A DNA stretch of 64,000 nt, taken from assembly GCF_003226345.1 (NCBI RefSeq), contig NZ_PDOF01000001.1, positions 1,860,001 to 1,924,000 of the forward strand. The letters are read 5' to 3'. The notes under the pieces were generated by a model. The model worked only from the letters and a program-made list of their open reading frames with translations, had not been told where the DNA came from and did no database searches. Both the position numbers and the translations under genes were made by a program. The stretch's first letter is position 1; each line of letters opens with the position of its first letter. Source of the DNA: Alteribacter lacisalsi. GTDB lineage: Bacteria > Bacillota > Bacilli > Bacillales > Salisediminibacteriaceae. Positions 1 to 6,239 of this stretch are shown in pieces.

Positions 1-339
1 GGGGCCATTCCTGTTGTGGAAAATGGCCAGATCCGCGGGATTATTACAGACCGTGACCTTGCCCTTCGTGCGACAGCCCACAACCTGTCTCCGGATACGC
101 CATGCTCTGAGTGCATGAGCGATACGGTTACAGTTGCAGACTGTAACATGGATGCACACGAAGCTGCCCGGCTTATGGCCGAGAAGCAGATCCGGCGTCT
201 GCCGGTTGTGGAGAACGGGCAGGTCATCGGTATGCTTTCCCTCGGAGATCTGTCGACTCAGGACAGCTTTGAGGATGACGCCGGCCATGCCCTCAGTAGC
301 ATTTCCTGTAAGGCTCACCATCCGAATAACTTGCAGTAA
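1..339 (+). CDS. yhcV: CBS-domain protein, YhcV-like (5' end outside the window)
   Basis: The reading frame is open from base 1, so the gene starts before the window; about 112 C-terminal residues are present. Two CBS half-signatures are visible, GAIPVVENGQIRGIITDRD and IRRLPVVENGQVIGMLSLGD, the usual second halves of a tandem CBS (Bateman) pair. The spacing and the short tail after the second repeat match the small soluble CBS protein YhcV of B. subtilis (about 140 aa). CBS pairs generally bind adenosine nucleotides; no catalytic domain is visible in what remains, so the specific role is unknown. A GTG at 16 could be mistaken for a start, but it lies inside the first CBS motif. A strong terminator follows immediately. 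Confidence 0.85.
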   Translation, partial: GAIPVVENGQIRGIITDRDLALRATAHNLSPDTPCSECMSDTVTVADCNMDAHEAARLMAEKQIRRLPVVENGQVIGMLSLGDLSTQDSFEDDAGHALSSISCKAHHPNNLQ

Positions 340-351
340 GCTCTTTTCACG

Positions 352-383
352 AAACAGCCGCCCTTGTGAGCGGCTGTTTTTTT
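352..383 (+). terminator. Rho-independent terminator of the CBS gene
   Basis: Ten-base-pair stem AAACAGCCGC / GCGGCTGTTT with an 8-nt loop, running into a T tract. It starts 12 nt after the stop codon. Confidence 0.9.
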
Positions 384-420
384 AGCTTCCGTGAAAATGA
401 TTAAAGGGAGGCTTCACTAC

Positions 421-530
421 ACGCCGTCCGTTCGGTTTCCGCGGCGATGCCGGCAAGCCTCCGCGGGCTTCGCCCTGCGTGGTCTCGCCTGGCCTCCATT
501 GCCGCAGAAGTCTCACTGCCGGCGTGCAGC
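421..530. repeat. Divergent copy of the GC-rich intergenic repeat (R1)
   Basis: This stretch keeps the order of blocks seen in the other copies: a TTTCCGCGG block, then AAGCCTCCGCGGG, then CGCCCTGCGTGGTCT. It is diverged from the copies near 36.9, 46.0 and 58.2 kb. No gene is supported between 384 and 679; short minus-strand reading frames here are by-products of the GC-rich repeat. Confidence 0.5.
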
Positions 531-679
531 TTCGCAAGTAACCAACTGACCATTTTAAAACGGTCATGGTGTGAATGAATTCCCATAAGTGTTTGTGTTG
601 ATCGTACCGTGGTTTTTTTGTTTTGTTGAACATGTACCGGATTTCAGGTACGATGTACTTACTTTTAGAGATCGCGGTG

Positions 680-1312
680 ATGAGTGTGTTAAAGGATACA
701 GGTGAACGGGTCATTCCCGAAGTCATGAAACCATTGAACGGGCTGCTTCTGGAACATATGGCCCGCTATCATTTCTGTGCCCCTTATGTAAGAGGCAGGG
801 TACTCGATATTGCGTGCGGCACCGGGTACGGGTCGCAGTTTCTGGCAAAAGCAAGAAAGAATGTGATTACCGAAATGTTTGGGGTTGATATATGCGCAAA
901 AACGATTGACTACGCCATCAAGCATTACTATCACCCGCTGCTTAAATTCCGGACCGGCGATGCGCTGGATCCTGACCTGAAGACAGAGATCGGCACCTTT
1001 GATACCATTCTTTCGTTCGAAACAATGGAACATGTGCCGGACGATCGGGCCTTTCTCAGCCGAATGAGTGACCTCCTAAATCCCGGTGGAACACTGGTAA
1101 TATCCACGCCTTTTGGAGAAGGACGCGGTATTCCATGCGGCCAGGAATACCACTATCATCAGCTTACGGAAGCGGAGTTCGTTTCTCTTTTTCACCAACC
1201 GGAGTACGGTTTCGAAGACGTGTCATTCTTTTTCCAAAATGGTGTGGTAATTGAGAGCACAAAGCGCGACGGGGTTCACTATCCGCTTGGGCTGGCGGTC
1301 TGTAGAAAATAA
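680..1312 (+). CDS. Class I SAM-dependent methyltransferase
   Basis: A 210-aa soluble protein. Residues 41-50 carry the SAM-binding motif I (VLDIACGTGYGS), followed by an acidic strand-2 end (FGVDI), a motif near FDTILSFETMEHV and the post-motif LLNPGGTLVIST, the usual order of a type-11 methyltransferase fold. The ATG at 680 is preferred over the upstream frame extension, which has no ribosome binding site and encodes a hydrophobic stretch absent from this fold; a GTG one codon earlier is possible. The substrate cannot be told from sequence. The gene stands alone between a diverged repeat and a secreted-protein gene. Confidence 0.8.
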   Translation: MSVLKDTGERVIPEVMKPLNGLLLEHMARYHFCAPYVRGRVLDIACGTGYGSQFLAKARKNVITEMFGVDICAKTIDYAIKHYYHPLLKFRTGDALDPDLKTEIGTFDTILSFETMEHVPDDRAFLSRMSDLLNPGGTLVISTPFGEGRGIPCGQEYHYHQLTEAEFVSLFHQPEYGFEDVSFFFQNGVVIESTKRDGVHYPLGLAVCRK

Positions 1313-1403
1313 ACCATAGAATTAACCGTTTTTCTGCCGCCAATTTCTGCAATGCAATATGGTAATCTGAAAGTACAAATAGATCTAACACAGGTGGTAC
1401 ATT

Positions 1404-1865
1404 ATGAATAGGAAATTTCCAGCAGTTATCCTGTCATTTTTATTAGCTCTTCTTCTCGCTTCACCTGTCCATGCCCTCTCATGGGCATATGATTTTGTAG
1501 TGTGGGACGGGAAGGTATACGAAGTAACAGAGGAGGAACTGGCTCCTGAGGAAGTGGCCGGCCAGATCGGCTCTGTACGCACTCAGGCTAATGAAAATAC
1601 AGGCAGTTACTACGGCAACGCGTCAAACGCTTATCCCAGAGGAACGCCCTACTTTTCCATTGATGGCGTGTCAGAGCGGGAAGCCATTGTCGTACAGGAC
1701 GATGAAAGCAGGCTGCTTGTGGCAGAATTCAGGGACAGCGCTCCGTTTCACTGGATGAATGTGGTGATTGGTGCCATTCCATTCCTGCTGATACTCGCAG
1801 GGGTTGGGGCTGTTGTTCTAATCGGCATATATGTAAACAAAACAAGACAGCATGAAAAAACGTAA
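1404..1865 (+). CDS. Exported protein with C-terminal membrane anchor, unknown function
   Basis: A 153-aa protein. An N-terminal signal peptide (basic MNRK, hydrophobic core, likely cleavage after SPVHA, residues 1-24) leads into an acidic extracytoplasmic domain with VWDGKVYEVTEEEL near residues 33-46. A single transmembrane helix (about residues 119-143) and a short basic cytoplasmic tail close the protein. The start is set by a CAGGTGG ribosome binding site 7 nt upstream. I do not recognise the family. It converges on the small membrane-protein gene at 1886-2056 and shares a bidirectional hairpin with it. A cell-surface or envelope role is inferred from topology only. Confidence 0.75.
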   Translation: MNRKFPAVILSFLLALLLASPVHALSWAYDFVVWDGKVYEVTEEELAPEEVAGQIGSVRTQANENTGSYYGNASNAYPRGTPYFSIDGVSEREAIVVQDDESRLLVAEFRDSAPFHWMNVVIGAIPFLLILAGVGAVVLIGIYVNKTRQHEKT

Positions 1866-1889
1866 CCATGTGGCAGGCCGCATGGTTAC
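1862..1889. terminator. Bidirectional terminator hairpin between convergent genes
   Basis: Perfect 9-bp stem GTAACCATG / CATGGTTAC around a 10-nt loop. It overlaps the stop codons of both convergent genes and is followed on the plus strand by TCTTCTTTCC. Confidence 0.65.
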
Positions 1890-2056
1890 TCTTCTTTCCC
1901 GCTTCGTTCCATTTTCACTGTATAGGTGGTGCTTGCCACGGCAAAAACAGCAGCAGCAAACCACAGCCATGTATGGTCCCGCCCCTCAATAAATGCCAGA
2001 ATACTGTTGATTACCAACAGAACGGACACAATGATGTAAAAAACAATGCGCTTCAA
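1886..2056 (-). CDS. Small two-helix membrane protein with TTG start
   Basis: A 56-aa reading frame with a TTG start, preceded at 5 nt by a strong AGGGAGAGG ribosome binding site. The product has a basic N-terminus (KRIVF), a first hydrophobic helix (about residues 5-23), a charged turn EGRDH, a second helix (about residues 29-42) and a charged tail TVKMERSGKEE. This positive-inside, two-helix layout is typical of genuine small Bacillaceae membrane proteins. Its stop falls in the convergent hairpin. The longer plus-strand frame over the same bases (1868-2119) lacks a ribosome binding site and has a low-complexity, membrane-unlike composition. Function unknown. Confidence 0.65.
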   Translation of the reverse strand: MKRIVFYIIVSVLLVINSILAFIEGRDHTWLWFAAAVFAVASTTYTVKMERSGKEE

Positions 2057-2123
2057 CTCAACCTCTCCCTGAACATTGATCTGTTCATTTTAACATACAT
2101 GAGAAGATGGGTTGAATGAAGAA

Positions 2124-2148
2124 CTGTCCTGCCAATTAAGCAGAACAG
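2124..2148 (-). terminator. Terminator of the arsR / permease / CC-peptide operon
   Basis: Stem CTGTNCTGC / GCAGNACAG with one internal mismatch; on the minus strand it is followed by TTCTTC. It lies 15 nt past the stop of the small Cys-Cys gene. Confidence 0.55.
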
Positions 2149-2163
2149 CAGCGTGGTTCTTAT

Positions 2164-2271
2164 TTACTTTTCGTACTGGTGTTTTTTTTCTTTTGTTACT
2201 TCTATGATCTCAATTTTACAGCACGATTGCTTTTTCATACCGTCTTTTTTTGAAAACCATTTTTTCATCAT
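2164..2271 (-). CDS. Cys-Cys small putative metal-binding peptide
   Basis: A 35-aa reading frame (MMKKWFSKKD...) with a vicinal Cys-Cys pair at residues 17-18 inside QSCCKIEIIE. A strong GAGGGTGAG ribosome binding site overlaps the stop codon of the permease, so translation is probably coupled. Short peptides with a CC pair accompany ArsR/permease operons in Firmicutes and are thought to hold thiophilic metal or metalloid ions; here that role is inferred from position and the cysteine pair. The peptide is basic overall (many Lys), and the frame ends just before the operon terminator. ATG codons at 2269-2271 and 2266-2268 are both usable. Confidence 0.7.
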   Translation of the reverse strand: MMKKWFSKKDGMKKQSCCKIEIIEVTKEKKHQYEK

Positions 2272-2283
2272 GAACTCACCCTC

Positions 2284-3150
2284 TTAAATAAAGTAAAATA
2301 TCAGTCCCGCAGAAGTTGACATGCTCAGTACAGACAAAACAAACACCACGATCAGTTCCTTTTTGAAGATTGTTTTTAAAAGTACCAGTTCAGGAAGACT
2401 GGCTCCGGCCGAGCTGATCATCATGGCCATGACAGGTCCAGCTGCCATCCCGTTTACGATGAGCACCTGGGATATGGGAATCATACTGGAGAGGCGGATA
2501 TACAGAGGAATACCTGCTGCCGCCGCCAGAGGGATGATCCACCACTGATCGCCGCCTAAATACATACTGATCCACTCGGAAGGAACCACACCGTGAATGA
2601 ACGCGCCAATCCCTGCTCCAATAATCAAATACGGATATACGTTTTTCATCAGTACAAGTGTTTCATGCCACGCCCGGGACAGGGAAAACGATTTTTCCTC
2701 CTCCTCGTACCCTTTCATCACCACCTTCATTAAAGAACGTTCAAATCCGAATGCTTCCAGTGACAGACCAATCAGAAGGGAAAGGGATGCAGTCACAATC
2801 GTGTAGATGACTGCCACTTCCCAGCCCATAATCACTGCCATTATAGTGAGAATGGTTGGGTCGAGTACGGGTGATGCAAACAGAAACACCATGACAATCC
2901 CAAAGCGCACCTGATTGCGAAGCAGATTCACGACAACCGGAATGGTTGAGCATGAACAAAATGGAGTTAGAAAAGCAAACAGAAGAGCAATTGTTCCGCC
3001 AATAACAGGTGGTGTTTCCTTCAGCCAACCCTCCATTTTACGGTAGGGGATAAAAACCTGGAGTACATTTAAAACAAATGAGACCCCGACGAAAAGTACG
3101 GTAAGTTTCAGGGCAATGAATAAAAAACTCTGTACCGTTTCCATCATCAT
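2284..3150 (-). CDS. Permease of the YraQ/ArsP (DUF318) family
   Basis: A 288-aa membrane protein with about eight hydrophobic helices and a long charged cytoplasmic loop (GYEEEEKSFSLSRAWHE) in the middle. The conserved FLTPFCSCSTIPV motif near residue 64, with its Cys-Ser-Cys, and the second-half SSMIPISQVL match permeases of the DUF318/ArsP_1 family, proposed to export metals or organoarsenicals. It lies 83 nt downstream of an ArsR-type repressor whose operators sit in the gap, and it is followed by a Cys-Cys peptide, so metalloid or heavy-metal efflux is the likely job. The start follows an AGGGAGAG ribosome binding site; the adjacent TTG at 3153 is an alternative. Confidence 0.85.
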   Translation of the reverse strand: MMMETVQSFLFIALKLTVLFVGVSFVLNVLQVFIPYRKMEGWLKETPPVIGGTIALLFAFLTPFCSCSTIPVVVNLLRNQVRFGIVMVFLFASPVLDPTILTIMAVIMGWEVAVIYTIVTASLSLLIGLSLEAFGFERSLMKVVMKGYEEEEKSFSLSRAWHETLVLMKNVYPYLIIGAGIGAFIHGVVPSEWISMYLGGDQWWIIPLAAAAGIPLYIRLSSMIPISQVLIVNGMAAGPVMAMMISSAGASLPELVLLKTIFKKELIVVFVLSVLSMSTSAGLIFYFI

Positions 3151-3170
3151 CAATCGTCACTCTCCCTAAA

Positions 3171-3186
3171 ATCAATTATTTTTGAT
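3171..3186. promoter_or_regulatory. ArsR-type operator A (ATCAA-N6-TTGAT)
   Basis: Inverted repeat ATCAA-TTATTT-TTGAT in front of the permease gene, inside the arsR-permease gap. It has the same half-sites and spacing as three other sites in this locus. Confidence 0.7.
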
Positions 3187-3188
3187 TT

Positions 3189-3212
3189 ATAAATCAACAA
3201 AATTTGATTTAT
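3189..3212. promoter_or_regulatory. ArsR-type operator B (perfect 9-bp arms)
   Basis: ATAAATCAA-CAAAAT-TTGATTTAT is a perfect 9-bp inverted repeat, the strongest of the four sites. Together with operator A it suggests that the permease has a second ArsR-controlled promoter in the gap. Confidence 0.75.
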
Positions 3213-3233
3213 TGTGCTTAAGTAATCCCGGCG

Positions 3234-3557
3234 CTATCTGGCCGGGCGGAAAAGGCAGCACAGCTCTTCTGAGAGCAAGTGGTCAATGACTTCTGTGTTA
3301 ATTGAATAGTAATTCCACGTTCCTCTTTTTTCCCGGAGAATCAGATCTGCATCCAGGAGAATCTTCAGATGATAGGAAAGCTTTGACTGAGGCAGGTCCA
3401 GCAGTTCTGTCAAATCACAAACGCAGGACGATCCCTGCCGGCAGAGTAATGATAAAAGGTGCAGCCGTTTCTGATCGGCAAGTGCTTTAAAGCGTTTCTC
3501 ATACTCGGCAAAATCAGTACTTTTACCGGCTGTAAGTAAAGGTATGTTCAGCTTCAA
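3234..3557 (-). CDS. ArsR/SmtB-family metalloregulatory repressor
   Basis: A 107-aa winged-helix repressor. It contains FKALADQKRLHLLSLL (helices before the reader) and the alpha-3 metal motif SCVCDLTELLDLPQSKLSYHLKILLDADL, whose CVC is the classical As(III)/Sb(III)/Cd(II) site of ArsR proteins. The C-terminus adds a further vicinal Cys-Cys (SEELCCLFRPAR). A TTG start at 3557 is chosen because GGAG lies 9 nt upstream; an in-frame TTG at 3572 has no ribosome binding site. The promoter (-35 TTGACA, 17-nt spacer, -10 TATACT) sits between two ATCAA-N6-TTGAT sites, so autorepression is expected. It heads the permease operon. Confidence 0.9.
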   Translation of the reverse strand: MKLNIPLLTAGKSTDFAEYEKRFKALADQKRLHLLSLLCRQGSSCVCDLTELLDLPQSKLSYHLKILLDADLILREKRGTWNYYSINTEVIDHLLSEELCCLFRPAR

Positions 3558-3575
3558 ACTGATCAGCTCCAATTC

Positions 3576-3591
3576 ATCAATTTTTTTTGAT
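3576..3591. promoter_or_regulatory. ArsR-type operator C at the arsR transcription start
   Basis: ATCAA-TTTTTT-TTGAT, located just downstream of the arsR -10 hexamer and overlapping the predicted first transcribed bases. This is a standard repression position. Confidence 0.75.
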
Positions 3592-3599
3592 TTAAAATC

Positions 3600-3628
3600 A
3601 GTATATGCCCTTCTTTTTCCAGTGTCAA
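3600..3628 (-). promoter_or_regulatory. Sigma-A promoter of arsR
   Basis: Read on the minus strand: TTGACA, 17-nt spacer, TATACT. The -35 is a consensus match and the -10 differs at one base. It is bracketed by operators C and D. Confidence 0.85.
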
Positions 3629-3635
3629 TATAAAT

Positions 3636-3651
3636 ATCAATTTTTTTTGAT
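3636..3651. promoter_or_regulatory. ArsR-type operator D between divergent genes
   Basis: ATCAA-TTTTTT-TTGAT, upstream of the arsR -35 and about 45 nt ahead of the divergent transporter gene, which may therefore share the regulation. Confidence 0.65.
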
Positions 3652-3739
3652 TTATTTTAAATGTTTTATATCCCTTTTCATGATACGGTGGTTAAAATGG
3701 ACCATTCTGAGGTGATTCGTTATTTTTCCGTATCTGTTA

Positions 3740-4636
3740 ATGATTATTGCTGTACTCCTTTACGCCGGCAACATTCTGGTTGGAAAGGCCATCAACGATC
3801 TTCCACCGGTAACAATTGCTTATATCCGGCTGCTTATTGCTTTTTTAATCCTTCTTCCTATTGGCATTCGCGCTGCCTGGCGTCACCGGAGCGCATTTCG
3901 AAACCATATCGGTCCCCTGCTGGTTCTTTCTTTAACTGGAATTGCGTTCTTTAATACGTTCATCTACGCCTCTCTCCAGTTTACGAGCACAACAAATGTA
4001 GCCGTTCTTGAAACCGTCATTCCTGTGGTAACGGTTATTTTAAGTGCCCTTTTACTGAAAGAAAGACTCCGGCTAATTCAGTGGACAGGCATTGCGATTT
4101 CTTTCGGCGGTGCTGTCTGGGTTGTCATGAACGGACAACCGTCTGCCCTAACAGGTTTTGACTGGAATAGAGGCGATAGTCTCATGATCGGGGCTATTTT
4201 AACATGGGCTGCCTATTCCATTGCGGTAAAAAAATACATGCATTTGTTTCCCCCATTCGGTGCGCTTCTCGTCATGACCGGCCTTTCTCTTGCCATATTA
4301 TTTCCAATGATGCTTGGCGAATGGGTCATCACCGGAATCCCTGCCTTTGATGCAGGAAGTCACTCAGTGGCATTACTCTACCTCGGTATCTTTCCTTCAT
4401 TTATCGCTCTTGTATGCTATAACCGTGCTGTTGATCTTATAGGGCCTTCCAAAGCCTCGGTATGTCTGAATCTCCTTCCTGTATTTACAATGATCGGCGC
4501 CTGGGCTTTACTTAATGAAACGATCACAGTCATGCAGATTGCAGGTTCAGCTGTGGTTATTGTCGGAGTGATGCTCACAACCCAGTCAACACGTAAAAAA
4601 CAAGCAGGCACGGTCCCCTTGAAGAAAACCGTCTAA
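3740..4636 (+). CDS. EamA-family (DMT) transporter, with an apparent 5' frameshift
   Basis: A 298-aa protein of about ten hydrophobic helices arranged as two EamA repeats; SALLLKERLRLIQWTGIAI and a second-half NETITVMQIAGSAVVI are the typical signatures of each repeat's end. Family members move amino acids, nucleosides or drugs; the substrate is unknown. The ATG at 3740 has no ribosome binding site. A better start, ATG 3697 with ACGGTGG upstream (MDHSEVIRYF), is in another frame. Removing one T from the T5 run at 3723-3727 would join the two as ...VIRYFPYLLMIIAVLLY, a much better first helix. The gene may thus carry a one-base insertion, or the assembly an error. It is divergent from arsR. 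Confidence 0.75.
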   Translation: MIIAVLLYAGNILVGKAINDLPPVTIAYIRLLIAFLILLPIGIRAAWRHRSAFRNHIGPLLVLSLTGIAFFNTFIYASLQFTSTTNVAVLETVIPVVTVILSALLLKERLRLIQWTGIAISFGGAVWVVMNGQPSALTGFDWNRGDSLMIGAILTWAAYSIAVKKYMHLFPPFGALLVMTGLSLAILFPMMLGEWVITGIPAFDAGSHSVALLYLGIFPSFIALVCYNRAVDLIGPSKASVCLNLLPVFTMIGAWALLNETITVMQIAGSAVVIVGVMLTTQSTRKKQAGTVPLKKTV

Positions 4637-4657
4637 CGGCTTTCCGTGTGGTCATAC

Positions 4658-4702
4658 AAAAGTCCTCATTCGCATAGCTTTACAATGAGAAAGGGACTTT
4701 TT
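4658..4702 (+). terminator. Terminator after the EamA gene
   Basis: Stem AAAAGTCC / GGACTTTT extended by TCATT / AATGA across a bulge, ending in a T run. Confidence 0.75.
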
Positions 4703-4731
4703 ACTTCATCAAACGAGGGGCTGATCACATC

Positions 4732-4929
4732 ATGGAAGGCTTCATTCTCGTACTTGTATTTATTCTTGCCACCGTCTTTTATTTTCTGCCTGTCATCATT
4801 GCTGTTTCCCGGGAAAAGGACAACGTTGCGGCGGTTGCCATTATGAATATTCTGCTCGGCTGGACGTTTATCGGCTGGGTGATCGCGCTTGTCTGGGCGT
4901 TCACTGACAAACGGGAAACAGCCGGATAA
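4732..4929 (+). CDS. Superinfection-immunity-family small membrane protein
   Basis: A 65-aa protein with two transmembrane helices. The first is near residues 4-24, and the second is the family signature NILLGWTFIGWVIALVWAF near residues 39-57. This motif defines the Imm-superinfection family (PF14373), named after the phage T4 Imm protein but common in bacterial chromosomes with no phage nearby. An AGGGG-containing ribosome binding site lies about 10 nt upstream of the ATG, and a hairpin follows. No phage gene adjoins it directly, although the GTPase after it is followed by a tail-like module. Its role in this cell is unknown. Confidence 0.8.
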   Translation: MEGFILVLVFILATVFYFLPVIIAVSREKDNVAAVAIMNILLGWTFIGWVIALVWAFTDKRETAG

Positions 4930-4940
4930 GGTTCACACTT

Positions 4941-4967
4941 CCTCCTCGGTTCTGAGGGGGTTTTTGT
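4941..4967 (+). terminator. Terminator after the superinfection-immunity-like gene
   Basis: Stem CCTCCTC / GAGGGGG (with G-T pairs) around GGTTCT, followed by five T. Confidence 0.7.
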
Positions 4968-5023
4968 TTGTCCCGCACCTTCTGGTGGTATTAATTTAAT
5001 ATACAGAAAGGACGGTGGGATTG

Positions 5024-6079
5024 ATGCAGGATCAAAATACAGAACAATTGTCCGATGAACTGGAAAAACAGATTAGAGACGCAGCCGAAGAAGCTTTTGA
5101 CGAAGAAGTTGAATCGGTCAACGATCAGCTGGAAAAGGAAATCACATTTGCCCTTGTGGGTGATATCAATACAGGAAAATCCTCAACCGTAAATGCTCTA
5201 ATGGAGGACGAGCTTGCCTCTGTCGCCCCGGAACCGGGTCAGACAATCGAAGTCGGACGCTATTATTACACTGAAAAAATTGTGTTTGTGGACACCCCTG
5301 GACTTGATGACGTTATCAAAAAAAATTCCGAGCAGACAATGAAATTTTTCAGACAGGCCGATGTGATTCTTTTCTTCCTGAATGCCGCAGGAACTGTACT
5401 TTCGGACGGGGAAATGAAAGTGTTTAAAAAACTGAAGCGGAAAAATAACAATATTATTTTTGTGCTTAATAAAATTGACGCCGTAGATGAGTCGGAAGTG
5501 GACGGTCTCGTTCAGTACGTGAAACGTCACACAGCCACAAACCTGCCTGTGATTCCGATCTCCTCCAAGGAAGGCACGAACGTGCAGGAACTGCGGGAAG
5601 AAATTCTGGATATGTTAAAAAAAAATGGTAAAGATCTTCTCTTTGCACGACATCTGAGAGATAAATCCCCTGTTGCCAACAAGTGGATCTACGCCGCCGG
5701 GGGAGCTGCCGGTACAGTCGGGCTTTCTCCAATCCCGGGTTCTGATATTGTACCGATCACCGGGATTCAGGTGACGATGATGGTCCGCCTCGGTAAACTT
5801 TATGACAAGCCGATCAGTAAACGCCGCGCAAAAGAGCTCGCCATTGCAACCGTAGTCGGCAATATCGGGAGAACGACGTTCCGTCAGGCAGTTAAAGTCG
5901 TTCCCGTCGCCGGCAGTATTACAGCAGCAGGCGTTGCCGGGTCACTGACTGTGGCACTTGGATTTGCGGTTAAGTATGCGTATGAGCATGATTTGGATGT
6001 GGACGTGGATACGATTATGTCTCTCATCCCGAAATACTATGAAGAACCAAAGGTTAAAGATCAGACACCGCCAAAATAA
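5024..6079 (+). CDS. Era-like GTPase with C-terminal DUF697-type domain
   Basis: A 351-aa protein. The G domain shows G1 GDINTGKSS, G3 DTPGLDD, G4 NKID and G5 SSKEG, in order within residues 45-190. After residue 215 a glycine-rich hydrophobic segment reads AGGAAGTVGLSPIPGSDIVPITGIQ, then further amphipathic helices (VVPVAGSITAAGVAGSL); this matches the DUF697/YcjF-type membrane-associating tail. An acidic coiled segment (residues 1-40) precedes the G domain. Related GTPases are linked to envelope stress or membrane dynamics, but the target is unknown. The ATG at 5024 is chosen because GGTGG lies 5 nt upstream; the in-frame GTG at 5015 is too close to its GAAAGGA. It is monocistronic. Confidence 0.8.
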   Translation: MQDQNTEQLSDELEKQIRDAAEEAFDEEVESVNDQLEKEITFALVGDINTGKSSTVNALMEDELASVAPEPGQTIEVGRYYYTEKIVFVDTPGLDDVIKKNSEQTMKFFRQADVILFFLNAAGTVLSDGEMKVFKKLKRKNNNIIFVLNKIDAVDESEVDGLVQYVKRHTATNLPVIPISSKEGTNVQELREEILDMLKKNGKDLLFARHLRDKSPVANKWIYAAGGAAGTVGLSPIPGSDIVPITGIQVTMMVRLGKLYDKPISKRRAKELAIATVVGNIGRTTFRQAVKVVPVAGSITAAGVAGSLTVALGFAVKYAYEHDLDVDVDTIMSLIPKYYEEPKVKDQTPPK

Positions 6080-6082
6080 GTA

Positions 6083-6132
6083 AGAGGCTGACATAAAGGG
6101 TGGTTTCCGCCTTTTTGTCAGCCTCTAATTTT
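6083..6132 (+). terminator. Terminator after the GTPase gene
   Basis: Perfect 11-bp stem AGAGGCTGACA / TGTCAGCCTCT with a 22-nt loop, followed by AATTTTATTT. Confidence 0.85.
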
Positions 6133-6239
6133 ATTTAACGGGATTTACGCACATCTCTCACGAGACACAGACCGTCACCATTCTCGGTTATACCTTTTTT
6201 CTGATTTACCTCTCAGCCGAGCAGGTCCTTTGTTTATTT

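Noticed and set aside
382-726. Minus-strand reading frame of 114 codons
   Set aside because: It runs through the divergent repeat R1 and into the methyltransferase start, has no ribosome binding site and no protein-like composition.
1868-2119. Plus-strand reading frame of 83 codons
   Set aside because: Antisense to the better-supported TTG-start membrane protein; no ribosome binding site, Cys/His/Asn-rich random composition.
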